64,000 nt of DNA from JAXGXJ01 sp963829545 (GCA_963829545.1 CAWHIX010000008.1:434001-498000); one strand, 5' to 3'; positions 1 through 13,247 are shown, numbered from the stretch's first letter. Numbers and translations: made by a program. Notes: generated from the sequence alone by a model not told the origin.

Positions 1-84
1 AGGCTGGAGCACGTCCTGGAGCCGGACGTGCTGGCTCACTTCGTGGCGTACGCCGAATCGGTGGCAGGGACGGAGAAGCGATGA
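1..84 (+). CDS. DtxR/MntR-family metal-dependent regulator, C-terminal end (partial)
   Basis: An open frame enters from the left edge and ends with TGA at 82-84, giving about 27 residues that include RLEHVLEPDVLAHF. This resembles the dimerization helix of DtxR/IdeR/MntR repressors, where a C/RxxEH metal-ligand segment is followed by an acidic helix. The ATGA overlap with the next gene, feoA, shows translational coupling. A DtxR-type iron sensor in front of feoAB makes functional sense. Only the tail is visible, so the family call rests on this motif and the context; the DNA-binding domain is outside the window. Confidence 0.6.
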   Translation, partial: RLEHVLEPDVLAHFVAYAESVAGTEKR

Positions 85-449
85 CCACTTTGGCCGAACT
101 GCCCTGTGGGGCGCGTGCCCTGGTGTCGAGGCTGCCCGCCCAGCATGGGCTGGCCCGCCGTCTGATAGCCCTGGGACTGACTCCAGGAGCCGAGGTGTGT
201 GTTCTGCAGAACCGCGGCCGCGGACCTCTCATCGTGGAGGCCCATGGCGCCCGCATCGCACTGGGCAGGAAGCAGGCCGACCGGGTGACCATCGACCCGG
301 ACGGGGTCTCCACCCGTGTCCCGGCGGCGATTGACGGCGAGGGCATGAAGTGCGAGGAGGCCGAGGACGCTTCGATCGAGGCCGGCCTGGTCGAGGCCGA
401 CTCGGCAAGGGTGCCGGCTGAGGCCGTGATGTCGGCCGCCGGTAAGTAG
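81..449 (+). CDS. feoA: FeoA ferrous iron transport accessory protein
   Basis: A 122-residue protein. Residues 1-75 form the SH3-like FeoA core (LxxLPxGxxAxV start, RRLIALGLTPGAEV, then GPLIVEAHGARIALGRKQADRVTI). FeoA is a cytoplasmic partner of the FeoB Fe(II) transporter. The last ~45 residues are an acidic/alanine-rich extension (MKCEEAEDASIEAG) not needed for the fold. The start ATG overlaps the upstream regulator stop (ATGA) and feoB begins 7 bp downstream, so the three genes form one iron-uptake operon. FeoA is normally 75-85 residues, so the tail is long but the core is unambiguous. Confidence 0.9.
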   Translation: MTTLAELPCGARALVSRLPAQHGLARRLIALGLTPGAEVCVLQNRGRGPLIVEAHGARIALGRKQADRVTIDPDGVSTRVPAAIDGEGMKCEEAEDASIEAGLVEADSARVPAEAVMSAAGK

Positions 450-456
450 GAGCAGG

Positions 457-2460
457 ATGGCGGACACGCCGGTGTCCCCCGTGCTGACCGTCGCTCTGGC
501 CGGCCAGCCCAACGTCGGCAAGAGCACCGTGTTCAACGCCCTCACCGGACTCAACCAGCACGTGGGGAACTGGCCCGGCAAGACGGTCGAGCAGAAGACC
601 GGCTATTTCACTCACGAAGGCCGTCGGATAGAGATCGTCGACCTGCCAGGCACCTACAGCCTCACCTCGGGCTCGGAAGAGGAGCGGGTGGCGCGCGACT
701 TCCTCATCGAGAACCCTCCCGACGTGGTCATCGCCACAGTCAATGCCTCCTGCCTGGAACGCAACCTCTATCTGGTGGGCGAGTTGCTGACCCTGCCTGT
801 GCCGGTGGTGGTGGGCGTCAACATGATCGACGTGGCCGAAGCGCACGGCGTGCGCGTGGAGACGGACGTTCTGGCCGCGGCCCTGGGCATTCCGGTCGTG
901 GGCCTGGTGGCCAGCAAGCGGCGTGGCTTGGACGAACTCGTCGCCGCCGCAGTCGAAGCGGCGGGGCATCCCGGGAAGCAGGGGGTCAGCCGGCCGGTCA
1001 TCAGAGAGAAGCACCGCTCCGTGCTGGCACAGATCGAGGCCCTGCTCGACGGCCGTGTTCCGACGGGCTATCCGGCCGACTGGGTGGCCCTCAAGCTACT
1101 CGAGGGTGATACCGATATCGCCTCCCTGGTGGAGCGTACGGCCCCCGAGGTCTGGGAGCCCATCCACGAGCTGCTGGCCCTGCATGAAGACGCGTACCTC
1201 GACATCGCCGGAGGGCGCTACGACTGGGTGGCGCGGATGGTGCGCGCGGCGGTGGTACAGCCGCGCGCCGGCGCCCCGGGCATCACCGACCGCATCGACC
1301 GGGTGGCCACGCATCCCTTCTGGGGACTGCTGGTGGTCATCGCCGCCATGGCCGCGCTGTTCTACGTCACCTACGCGGTGGCCGGTCCGGCTGCGGCCGC
1401 GCTCAACCAGTGGATCACCGGGGACTTCTCCGAGTTGCTGCGCAGCGCTCTGTCGTGGGCGCCGGAGTGGCTCTCGGGGCTCATCGTCGACGGGGTGGTG
1501 GCCGGTGCGGGGACGGTCCTGTCCTTCGTCCCCATTCTGGCGATCTTCTTCGCTGCCCTGGGTCTACTGGAGGACGTGGGTTACATGGCCCGCATCGCCT
1601 ATGTCATGGACCGGTATATGCACTGGATGGGTCTGCATGGCAAGTCCTGCATGCCCCTCCTGCTCGGTTTCGGCTGCAACGTGCCTGCCATACTGGGCAC
1701 GCGCATCATAGAAGACCGGCGCAATCGGATGCTCACCATGATGCTGACTCCCTTCGTCCCCTGCACCGGCCGGCTGGCCGTGCTCGCGTTTCTGGCTCCC
1801 GCCTTTTTCGGTGCCAACGCCCCCTGGGCCATCGTGATTCTCGTGGGGGGTAACCTGGCGCTGTTGGGGATCACCGGGGTGGTCGTCAACAAGGTGGTGT
1901 TCAACGGGGAGAGGAGCGCATTCATCATGGAGATGCCTCTCTACCACAAGCCCAACGCCCGCACCGTCGGGCTCTACGTGGGGCGCAACATCACGGCCTT
2001 CATCAGGAAGGCGGGCACGCTGATCGTGATCGTGTCGGCCATCGTATGGGTGCTGTCGAATTTCCCGGGCGGCGACCCCAGCGAGAGTGTCCTGGGCACC
2101 ATCGGCCAGGCTCTGGAACCGCTAGGGGCCCTCATGGGATTGGGCGATTGGCGCCTGATAGTGGCCCTCCTCTCCAGCTTCGTGGCCAAGGAGAACAGCG
2201 TAGCCACCTTGGGCGTCCTCTTCGGCGGGGGGGCCTCCGCCGGGGCCGGCTTGGCCACCCAAGTGGCCGCGGTTCTCACGCCGGCAGCGGCGGCCGCCTT
2301 CCTGGTCGTGCAGATGACTTTCATCCCCTGCGTGGCTACGGTCGCGGCCTTCAAACAGGAGTCGGGCTCCTGGAGATGGACGGGGGCCAGTGTGGGCCTC
2401 ACGCTTGCGGTAGCCTTCCTGCTCGGTATAGTGGTGTATCAGGTCGGCTCACTTCTGTAG
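457..2460 (+). CDS. feoB: FeoB ferrous iron transporter (GTPase-permease)
   Basis: A 667-residue Fe(II) permease of the cytoplasmic membrane. The N-terminal G domain has the P-loop GQPNVGKST (about residues 16-24), G3 DLPGTYSL and G4 NMID. The remainder carries two Gate/nucleoside-recognition repeats of membrane helices, with the conserved LLLGFGCNVPAILGTR and TPFVPCTGRLAV segments; the two cysteines line the proposed iron path. Length is normal for Gram-positive FeoB and the frame is intact. An SD-like GTAGGAGCAGG precedes the ATG. No feoC follows. It is probably controlled by the DtxR-like regulator whose end lies just upstream. Confidence 0.97.
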   Translation: MADTPVSPVLTVALAGQPNVGKSTVFNALTGLNQHVGNWPGKTVEQKTGYFTHEGRRIEIVDLPGTYSLTSGSEEERVARDFLIENPPDVVIATVNASCLERNLYLVGELLTLPVPVVVGVNMIDVAEAHGVRVETDVLAAALGIPVVGLVASKRRGLDELVAAAVEAAGHPGKQGVSRPVIREKHRSVLAQIEALLDGRVPTGYPADWVALKLLEGDTDIASLVERTAPEVWEPIHELLALHEDAYLDIAGGRYDWVARMVRAAVVQPRAGAPGITDRIDRVATHPFWGLLVVIAAMAALFYVTYAVAGPAAAALNQWITGDFSELLRSALSWAPEWLSGLIVDGVVAGAGTVLSFVPILAIFFAALGLLEDVGYMARIAYVMDRYMHWMGLHGKSCMPLLLGFGCNVPAILGTRIIEDRRNRMLTMMLTPFVPCTGRLAVLAFLAPAFFGANAPWAIVILVGGNLALLGITGVVVNKVVFNGERSAFIMEMPLYHKPNARTVGLYVGRNITAFIRKAGTLIVIVSAIVWVLSNFPGGDPSESVLGTIGQALEPLGALMGLGDWRLIVALLSSFVAKENSVATLGVLFGGGASAGAGLATQVAAVLTPAAAAAFLVVQMTFIPCVATVAAFKQESGSWRWTGASVGLTLAVAFLLGIVVYQVGSLL

Positions 2461-2525
2461 CGTATACTTCGACGCTCGCCGGCAGTTGAGCCGGAAGGGT
2501 CGGGTCGCGGTCTTGGGAGGGTTGC

Positions 2526-3405
2526 ATGCACATCTACGTCGACGGCGGGTTCTACGGCAAAGACGAGGCTAAGATCAGCGTCTTCGACCACGGTCTTCTC
2601 TATGGCGACGGGGTCTTCGAGGGCATCCGTGTGTACAACGGCCGGGTGTTCGAGTTGGAGGCCCACATCGACCGGCTCTACGCCTCGGCTCAGGCGATCG
2701 CGCTCGAGCTGCCCATCTCTCGTCCGGAGCTGGTGGAAGCCATGATGGAGACCATCCGCCGCAACGATGTGAGAGACGGCTACGTGCGTTTGGTCGTGAC
2801 TCGGGGCATCGGGGACTTGGGTCTGAACCCGGCCAAGTGCCCCGAAGCCAGCATGTTCTGCATCGCCGGCGGCATCACCCTGTATCCGGCCGAGGTCTAC
2901 CAACGGGGCTTCAAGGTGGTGACCCTCGCTACGCGGCGCAACGACCCCCAGGCCATCAACCCGGCGATCAAGAGCCTCAACTACCTGAACAACGTCATCG
3001 GAGCGCTCGAACTGCGGGGCCGCGAGGTCAACGAGGGCCTGTTCCTCACCACCGCGGGCTACGTCTGCGAGTGCACCGCCGACAACTTCTTCCTGGTCAA
3101 GGGGCGGCAGGCTCATGACGCCCAGCACGGCTCTCGGCGCGCTGCCGGGCATCACCCGGGGAGTGGTCATGCGGCTGGCCGGCGCCATGGGCCTGGAGGT
3201 GGAGGAGGGCTTCTACACCCTCCACGACGTCTACAACGCCGACGAGGCCTTCCTCACCGGCACGGCGGCCGAGGTGGGACCGGTGGTGGAGGTCGACAAG
3301 CGGCCCATCGGCGCGGGAGTTCCCGGTCCGATGACCAAGGACATCATCGCTCGGTTCCACGAGTACGCGCTCAGCACCGGCACGGCGGTCGATCCCGAGA
3401 GCTGA
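2526..3405 (+). CDS. ilvE: Branched-chain amino-acid aminotransferase (one frameshift)
   Basis: A class IV PLP aminotransferase of about 293 residues once corrected; it transfers amino groups between glutamate and branched-chain 2-oxo acids. Visible hallmarks are FDHGLLYGDGVFEGIRVYNG, the PLP lysine in IKSLNYLNN, ECTADNFFLVKG and GTAAEVGPVVEVD. The reading frame breaks at about 3103, where GTCAAGGGGCGGC appears to carry one extra G; removing it restores GGRLMTPSTALGALPGITRG. The extra base sits in a G run, so sequencing error is likely. The start ATG follows a GGGAGG ribosome site. The citramalate synthase gene follows, so both probably serve isoleucine/valine/leucine synthesis. Confidence 0.88.
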
Positions 3406-3446
3406 GCCCGCCGCGGGCGCTCGGCATCTTACGCCATCAGCACGAG

Positions 3447-5063
3447 ATGTCCACCCCCGCCGACATACTGCTCTACGACACCACCCTCCGCGACGGCATG
3501 CAGCGCGAGGGCCTGAGCGTGTCGGTGGACGAGAAGGTGCGCATAGCCTTGCGCATCGCCGACCTGGGCATCCACGTGATCGAGGGCGGATTCCCCGGAT
3601 CCAATCCCAAGGACGAGGAGTTCTTCCGTCGCATGGAGAAGGAGCCACTCGGCGCGCCACGGTCTTGGCGGCCTTCGGCATGACGCGGGCGCGGGGAACG
3701 CGGGCGGAGGATGACCCCAATCTGGCCGGACTGGCTGTCGTGCTGGGCGCCCGATCGTCGCCTTGGTCGGCAAGACCTGGGATCTGCACGTGAGGAAGGT
3801 GCTGCGGGTCGACCGCGACGAGAACCTGCGCATGATCGCCGAGTCGGTGGCGTTCCTGGTTCGCGGGGCAAGCGCGTCTTCTACGATGCCGAGCACTTCT
3901 TCGACGCCTACGCCGCCCACCCCGAGTACGCGCTGGCCTGCCTGCGGGCTGCGGCGCGAGGCGGGGGCGGAGGCCGTGTGCCTTTGCGACACCAACGGGG
4001 CCGCGCTGCCCACGCAGATCGCAGAGGTGGTCGGCCGCGTGGTGGCGAGTTGGGGATCGGCGTGCCGCGGTGGGCATCCATGCCCACAACGACTCCGGCT
4101 GCGCCGTGGCCAACGCTCTGGTGGCGGTGGAGGCGGGGGCCGACATCGGTGCAGGGCACCATCAACGGCTACGGAGAGCGCTGCGGCAACGCCGACCTGT
4201 GCGCCATCATCCCCGGCTCTGAAACTCAAGATGGGGCGTGGACTGCGTCACCGACCGCGACCTGGCCAAGCTCACCGATGCCGCCCGCTTCGTGGCCGAA
4301 CTGTGCAACGTCTCCCCGGACGCCCATCAGCCGTACGTGGGCCGCAACGCTTTCGCCCACAAGGGCGGGATGCACGTCGCGGCTGTGCGGAGCGGATTCC
4401 CACACCTTCGAGCACATCGATCCGGCTCTGGTGGGCAACTCGCCGCACGTGCTGGTCTCGGAGCTGTCCGGCCGGGCGACCATCGACCAGCGGGCCAGCG
4501 AACTGGGCTACTGGTGGCCGGAGGACAGAAGGAACTGGCCGAGCGGGTACTCAAGCGGGTCAAGGAGCGCGAGCACGCCGGCTATCACTACGAGGCGGCC
4601 GACGCCTCCTTCGAACTGCTGCTGCGGGCCGAGATGGGCGTGCACGTCGAGTTGTTCCGCCTGGAGAGCTTCCGCATCATCGTGGAGAAGCGCGAGGACG
4701 GCGACACGGTGAGCGAGGCCACGGTCAAGGTGCACGTGAGCGGGGAGCGTTTCATCGAGACGGCCGAGGGCAACGGCCCGGTGAATGCCCTGGACAAGGC
4801 GCTGCGCAGGCCATAGAGCGCAAGTTCCCCGAGGTGCACGACATCCAGCTGATCAACTACAGCGTGCGTATCCTGGACGAGAACAAGGGCACGGCGGCCA
4901 AGACCCGCGTGCTCATCGACTCGTCCGACGGTCGGGGAACTGGGGTAGCGTGGGGGTGGGCGACAACGTCGTGGAGGCCTCGTGGCAGGCTCTGGTGGAC
5001 TCGATCACGTACGGACTGCTGCGTCTACAGTACGAGGGCACCGTGAAGGGAGAAGAGGCATGA
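3447..5063 (+). CDS. cimA: (R)-citramalate synthase, CimA (many frameshifts)
   Basis: Condenses pyruvate and acetyl-CoA to citramalate, the threonine-independent entry to isoleucine. The start DILLYDTTLRDGMQREG, then GGFPGSNPKDEEFFRR, HAHNDSGCAVANALVA, GTINGYGERCGN and a C-terminal regulatory LeuA-dimer-like domain (EREHAGYHYEAADASFELL) identify the CimA subgroup of the DRE-TIM family. At least eight one-base indels interrupt it (for example near 3650, 3752, 3867, 3957, 4050, 4153, 4217 and 4232), many beside C/G runs, yet protein similarity continues on every side, restoring about 538 residues. That pattern suggests base-calling errors rather than decay. The stop overlaps the next start (ATGA at 5060). 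Confidence 0.85.
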
Positions 5064-5870
5064 AGATCGCCCGCATGGAATACCGGGGTGAGGAGCACAC
5101 GGCGCTGCTGACGTGCAGCGGCTACGAGTTGGACCCGACTTGGGCTACGGTCAGGCCCCCTGCGGCTCCCCGGCGGCGGGCACGGTGGTTCCGCGGACGA
5201 GGTCACTCTTCTGCCGCCCGTGGTCCCCGGGAAGATCTTCGGCGTGGGCTGGAACTTCCGCGCGCATGTCGGAGGAGATGGCGGCGCGCAGGTCGGCCGG
5301 CGAGCAGGTACCCATCTGGAGAAGCCGGAAATGCCGCCCGTCATGGTCTTTCTCAAGCCGCCTTCCTGCCTTGTCGGACACGGAGACGACATCGTCTATC
5401 CCAAGGACGCGACCAAGGTGGAGTACGAAGGCGAGCTGGCGGTGGTGATCGGCCGCACCGTCCGCCGGGTGACCCCCGAGGAGGCCCGCGGGGCCGTCTG
5501 GGGCTGGACGTGCGCGAACGACGTGACCGAACGCGACATGCAGGCGGCCGACGGCCAGTGGTGGCGGGCGAAGGGTTACGACACCTTCGCGGCCGCCGGT
5601 CCGTTTATCGAGACGGAGCCGCCTCTGCCCGAAGCTTGGATCAGGACCCGGCTCAACGGGCGAGTACAGCAAGAGGGTCAGGTACGCGACATGATCCGCG
5701 ACCCCTTCACGATCATCTCCCTACTCAGCCAGGCGATGACCCTGCACCGCGGCGACCTCGTCATGCTGGGCACGCCACCCGGGGTCGGCGCGCTCCTGCC
5801 CGGTGACGAGGTGGAGGTGGAGATCGATGGAGTGGGCTTCCTGAAGAACCGCGTAGTCGCCGAGGACTGA
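5060..5870 (+). CDS. Fumarylacetoacetate hydrolase-family protein (frameshifted)
   Basis: About 270 residues of the FAH / 2-oxo-hydratase fold, metal-dependent C-C hydrolases, decarboxylases or isomerases acting on 2,4-diketo acids. The metal site is visible: VEYEGELAVVIGR supplies the E-x-E ligands and WTCANDVTERDMQ the aspartate; VMLGTPPGVGALLPGDEVEVEIDGVG is the typical C-terminus. The start ATG overlaps the cimA stop. Between about 5140 and 5330 the frame changes two or more times, so the N-terminal 90 residues need resequencing. The substrate cannot be told from sequence; the context (branched-chain amino acid genes) does not fix it. Confidence 0.75.
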
Positions 5871-5874
5871 GGCT

Positions 5875-6660
5875 CTACAGCCCTTTCACCGAGAATCCAC
5901 CGTCCACGGGTAAGGCCGCGCCGGTGATGAAGTCGGAGGCGTGCGAAGCCAGGAAGACTGCGGCACCGGCGATATCGTTCGGCTCACCCCAGCGTCCGGC
6001 AGGGGTACGACAGATGACGTCTTCCTCCATGCCGGGCACGTCGCGCTTGCCGCCGGCGGAGAGATCGGTGTTGATGAAGCCGGGAAGGATGCAGTTGACC
6101 TGGATGTTGTCGGCGGCCCAGCCCACCGCCAGACTCTTAGTCAACTGGACGATGCCACCCTTGCTCGCCCCGTACGCGGGCAGCGCCTCGCAGCCGAAGT
6201 AGGCGAACATGGACCCGATGCTTATGATCTTGCCGCCGCCCGCTTTCTTCAGCGCCGGGTGCACGGCCTTCGCGCCGATGAAGAAGCTGCGAAGGTTGAT
6301 CTCGATGTTGAGGTCCCACTCGGCGATCGACATCTCCTCGGGGGACTTGTGGATGGCGATGCCCGCATTGCTGACGAAGACGTCCAAGCGGCCGAAGGTC
6401 TCGACGACCTGATCGACCATCGCCCGGACCTCGTCCTCGCGGCGGACATCGACCCTCACCCCCAGGGAGCGCACGGCGAAGTCGGCGGCTATCTCGTCGA
6501 CGGCCTGGGCCGTCTTGGTCTCGTCGCGAGCGGCGATGGCGATATCGGCACCCGCGCCGGCCAGCGCTCGTGCGATGCCTTTGCCGATGCCGCCGTTGCC
6601 CCCCGTTATGAGAGCGGTCCTGCCCTCCAGAGTGAACAGATCGTTGACTGAGCGGTGCAT
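5875..6660 (-). CDS. Short-chain dehydrogenase/reductase (classical SDR)
   Basis: 261 residues with all classical SDR features: TGGNGGIG nucleotide loop (about residue 17-24), NAG at about 96, catalytic serine in SIGSMFAY, YGASK catalytic pair, and PVDGGFSVKGL near the end. It is probably an NAD(P)-dependent 3-oxoacyl/sugar-acid type reductase; gluconate 5-dehydrogenase-like enzymes share this layout, but the substrate is not defined. I chose the ATG at 6658-6660 because GGGGAGGACATCA directly precedes it; a longer frame upstream has no support. It converges on the FAH-family gene with a 4-bp gap and is transcribed away from dnaE. Confidence 0.85.
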   Translation of the reverse strand: MHRSVNDLFTLEGRTALITGGNGGIGKGIARALAGAGADIAIAARDETKTAQAVDEIAADFAVRSLGVRVDVRREDEVRAMVDQVVETFGRLDVFVSNAGIAIHKSPEEMSIAEWDLNIEINLRSFFIGAKAVHPALKKAGGGKIISIGSMFAYFGCEALPAYGASKGGIVQLTKSLAVGWAADNIQVNCILPGFINTDLSAGGKRDVPGMEEDVICRTPAGRWGEPNDIAGAAVFLASHASDFITGAALPVDGGFSVKGL

Positions 6661-6795
6661 TGATGTCCTCCCCAAAGGCCGCGGCGGTGGGCGATTGCAC
6701 GATGCTGGAGAGGATATCATCGGGCTCGGGAGCGGCCCTATGGGGTCGGTCGGCCGAACCCCCTGCTGCGGGGAGCTGCCCACCAAAGGAAACCC

Positions 6796-6824
6796 GCTGA
6801 CAGCGGATTTTGTTCACTGTCAGC
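6796..6824. promoter_or_regulatory. Perfect 8-bp inverted repeat in the SDR/dnaE divergent region
   Basis: GCTGACAG at 6796-6803 is exactly repeated in inverse at 6817-6824, with a 13-nt AT-rich centre. It sits between the SDR start and the dnaE promoter, inside the 305-bp noncoding stretch 6661-6965, where I see no gene. It could be an operator for the SDR gene or a hairpin; no T tract follows. Confidence 0.4.
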
Positions 6825-6836
6825 CGCACAGGCCGC

Positions 6837-6865
6837 TTGAGGGGGCGGGTGGCTTCGGGTAGAAT
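6837..6865 (+). promoter_or_regulatory. Predicted sigma-70-type promoter of dnaE
   Basis: TTGAGG (6837-6842) and TAGAAT (6860-6865) are separated by 17 bp, a good housekeeping-type spacing. Transcription would begin near 6873, leaving a leader of about 90 nt before the dnaE start. Confidence 0.5.
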
Positions 6866-6965
6866 CGTGCGGTAGTGATGCATCCCTCCGCGCGCTCCGC
6901 ATCTCGCCAGAGTCGAGCGCGAGGAGTGTCCGGGGAGGTACTCCAGAGACCAGCGGGAGACCGGT

Positions 6966-10475
<3,510 letters not shown>

Positions 10476-10479
<4 letters not shown>

Positions 10480-11796
10480 GGATACGCGCACTGACTCTGG
10501 CCTCGGTGGCGGCCGAGGTGGCCGCTCTCAGACCTTCGGAGGCCACGGGGCGCGAGGTGGCCGACACCGTGGCTGCGCTCCTGGCCGATGTGCGCGCCCG
10601 CGGGGATGCCGCGGTGCTGGAAGCCACCGCCCGTTTCGACTTCCCCGGCATTACGGAGGCCACACTGGCCGTTTCTCCCGAGGAGCTGGAGGCCGCCCAC
10701 CTCGAGGCCGACCCGGGCATTATCGCTGCTCTCGAGACCTCCCGAGACAATTGCACCTTCTTCCATCGCCACGAGTTGGTGGCGGACTGGGAGGACGTCG
10801 GTCCTCAGGGGCAGCGGCTCGGCATTCGGCATCTGCCCGTGGGGCGCGCCGGCCTCTACGTGCCGGGTGGCCTCGGTTCGTACGCCTCCACCGTCATCAT
10901 GAACTGCGTGCCCGCGCTGGTGGCCGGCGTGGAGGAGCTGGTCATCTGCACGCCGGCGCGCAGGGACGGGAGCGTGAATCGCTCCGTCCTCGCCGCGGCC
11001 TGGCTCATGGGCATCAAGAGGGTGTTCCGCGTGGGAGGGGCCCAGGCCATCGCTGCCATGGCCTACGGCACGGCCGCCATCCCCCGGGTCGACGTCATCT
11101 GCGGGCCGGGCAACGCCTACGTGATGGAGGCCAAGCGCCAGGTGTACGGCAGCGTGGGTATCGACAACCTCGCCGGGCCCAGCGAGGTCCTCGTGATCGC
11201 CGACCGGACGGCACGTCCTACCTGGATCGCGGCCGATCTGCTGGCCCAGGAGGAGCACGGGAGCGGGGCCCAGGCCCTGCTGTTGGCCGAGTCGGAAGAG
11301 CTGGTCCGGCAGGTGGCCGGCGCCGTCGAGAGCCTGCGCGCGAGAGATGCTTGGCGAGCGGGACAAAGGGGAAGAGGAACATCGCACCGACGATTCCCGC
11401 CTTTGGGCTTTCCACGCGGCACCAGGAGAGGACTTCCGCGGCCTGGCGGCCGCTCTGGTGAACTCCTACGCGCCGGAACACCTCGAGCTTCACCTGGCCG
11501 ACGCGCGCGCTTTTCTGCCCCTGGTCCGCTCTGCTGGGGCGGTGTTCCTCGGCCACCGCACCCCGACCGCATTCGGCGACTACGTGGCCGGGAGCAACCA
11601 CGTGCTGCCCACGGGAGGGTCCGCACGGTTCTCGTCTCCGCTGTCGGTGGACACCTTCATGCGCAGGTCGTCGTACGTGGAGATGTCGGCGGAGGCGGTG
11701 AGCCTGCTCACCCCGCGCCTGGCCGCTCTGGCCGACAGCGAGGGCTTCGCCTTCCACCGCGTCTCAGCCGAACTGCGGGACGGCGATAGCGGCTGA
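10476..11796 (+). CDS. hisD: Histidinol dehydrogenase, HisD (one frameshift)
   Basis: Catalyses the last two oxidations from L-histidinol to histidine. It shows AGLYVPGGLGSYASTVIMN, GGAQAIAAMAYGT, CGPGNAYVMEAKRQVYG, the zinc-site segment LLAQEEHGSGAQ and the catalytic Glu-His in NSYAPEHLELH, then DYVAGSNHVLPTGG. The frame breaks around 11340-11360. The roughly 45 residues after the break (GERDKGEEEHRTDDSRLW) do not resemble the usual linker helix, so more than one base may be wrong there. Length is otherwise normal (about 440). The GTG start overlaps the dnaE stop by 4 bp. The Zn and catalytic residues are intact. Confidence 0.92.
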
Positions 11797-11800
11797 CGGT

Positions 11801-11822
11801 CCGGGCCCCGTTGCCGGCCCGG
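11801..11822 (+). terminator. GC-rich stem-loop between hisD and hisB
   Basis: CCGGGCC (11801-11807) pairs perfectly with GGCCCGG (11816-11822) across an 8-nt loop, 5 nt after the hisD stop. There is no T run, so it may be a weak terminator or an mRNA end stabiliser. The rest of 11823-11988 holds no gene; it contains a possible extended -10 (TGCTATCCT, 11889-11897) that could start hisB transcription. Confidence 0.35.
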
Positions 11823-11988
11823 CTGACGCCGGCGGCGCGCCGCGCAGTCGGGGCCGTCTTGGGGCCGTCCGGCGGCGCTGTCGCTCTGTGCTATCCTGCG
11901 CAAGTGTCCGGGCCCGGCCTTCGCCGGCCTGGCGACTGTGACCACGGCGCCCGGCATCTTGCCCAGTCCTACCACCGGAGGAGAAGCC

Positions 11989-12612
11989 GTGCAGCCGCCA
12001 AGCTCTGCCCCCCTGAGCGGGCCCCTTCCTCGCGTGGCCACCATAGAACGCAAGACGCGCGAGACCGACATCGCGGTGAGGCTCGACCTCGACGGCTCGG
12101 GCCGCGCGACCATCGACACCGGTCTGGGCTTCTTCGACCATATGCTCGAACTGGTAGCCGGTCACGGCTTGTTCGACCTGGAAGTGCGGGCGGCCGGCGA
12201 CCTTCACACCGGGGGCCATCACACTGTCGAGGACGTGGGCATATGCCTGGGACAGGCCTTGGCTGAGGCGGTGGGAGACAAGAAGGGCATCAATCGCTAC
12301 GGCAGCACGTTCGTGCCCATGGACGAAGCGCTGGCTCTCGTCGCCCTCGATCTGAGCGGCCGGCCTTTCTTCGCCTACGACGGCGGGCCCGTGGCCGAGA
12401 GCATCGGGGGGTTCGACACGGGACTGGTGGCCGAGTTCTTCCGGGCCCTCACCAACAACGCCCGTCTGACCATGCACGCACGCGTGCTCGCGGGCGGTGA
12501 CGCGCATCACGTCATCGAAGCGGTCTTCAAGGCCTTCGGTAAGGCTCTGCGCGTGGCCGTCACCTCTGATCCACGTGTAGCCGGCGTCCCCTCCACCAAA
12601 GGGGTCCTGTGA
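11989..12612 (+). CDS. hisB: Imidazoleglycerol-phosphate dehydratase, HisB
   Basis: 207 residues, monofunctional dehydratase of histidine synthesis (no phosphatase domain). Manganese-binding signatures are present twice: GGHHTVEDVGICLG and GDAHHVIEAVFKAFGKAL, as is DTGLGFFDHMLE. I chose the GTG at 11989 because GGAGGAGAAGCC precedes it; an in-frame GTG at 11938 would add residues with no homologous role. hisC, which usually sits between hisD and hisB in actinobacteria, is missing here. hisH follows with a GTGA overlap. Confidence 0.95.
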   Translation: MQPPSSAPLSGPLPRVATIERKTRETDIAVRLDLDGSGRATIDTGLGFFDHMLELVAGHGLFDLEVRAAGDLHTGGHHTVEDVGICLGQALAEAVGDKKGINRYGSTFVPMDEALALVALDLSGRPFFAYDGGPVAESIGGFDTGLVAEFFRALTNNARLTMHARVLAGGDAHHVIEAVFKAFGKALRVAVTSDPRVAGVPSTKGVL

Positions 12613-13247
12613 CCCGCGGCCGCACGCTCTATGTGGTCGACTACGGATCGGGCAACCTGCGTTCCGTACAGAAGGCCTTCGAACACGTGGGCGTGGAGGT
12701 GGAGGTCGGTCGCGACCCGGACCGCATGGGGTCGGCGGCCGCACTGGTGCTGCCGGGGGTGGGAGCTTTTGGCGCGGCCATGGCCCAGTTGGAGGAACTG
12801 GGGCTCGCCGGACCCATCCTCGATAGGATCAAGGCCGGGGTCCCCTTCCTGGGCGTATGCCTGGGCCTGCAGCTGCTCTTCGAGGGCAGCGAGGAGGACC
12901 CGGGTGCCTGCGGGCTGGGGATAGTGCGCGGCGACGTGCGGGCGCTGCCTCCTACCGTCAAGGTGCCCCACATCGGCTGGAACCAGATCGAGTACCTGCA
13001 CGACTCCGACGTCCTCGAGGGTATCCCCGACCGTTCGGCCTTCTACTTCGTGCACGGGTACGCCGTAGTGCCGCGCTCCCCAGCCGCCGTGCTCACCATG
13101 ACGGACTATGACGGCGTGTCGTTCGTGTCCTCCATCGAGGTCGACAACGTCACCGCCGTGCAGTTCCATCCGGAGAAGTCGAGCACGCTGGGGCTGCGCT
13201 TCTACCGCAACTTCGCCCGGCGCGCCGGACTGGGGGTGGCTTCGTGA
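12609..13247 (+). CDS. hisH: Imidazole glycerol phosphate synthase glutaminase subunit, HisH
   Basis: 212-residue class I glutamine amidotransferase. It hydrolyses glutamine and channels ammonia to HisF. The nucleophile is in FLGVCLGLQLLFEGSEED (Cys about residue 83) and the His-Glu pair in VQFHPEKSS near the C-terminus. The N-terminus VVDYGSGNLRSVQKAFEHVG is typical. It overlaps hisB (GTGA) and hisA (GTGA), consistent with strict translational coupling of the four-gene block. Confidence 0.96.
   Translation: MTRGRTLYVVDYGSGNLRSVQKAFEHVGVEVEVGRDPDRMGSAAALVLPGVGAFGAAMAQLEELGLAGPILDRIKAGVPFLGVCLGLQLLFEGSEEDPGACGLGIVRGDVRALPPTVKVPHIGWNQIEYLHDSDVLEGIPDRSAFYFVHGYAVVPRSPAAVLTMTDYDGVSFVSSIEVDNVTAVQFHPEKSSTLGLRFYRNFARRAGLGVAS

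Noticed and set aside
3447..5063. cimA as a pseudogene.
   Set aside because: Catalytic and substrate motifs are all kept despite many indels next to homopolymers; error is more likely than decay.
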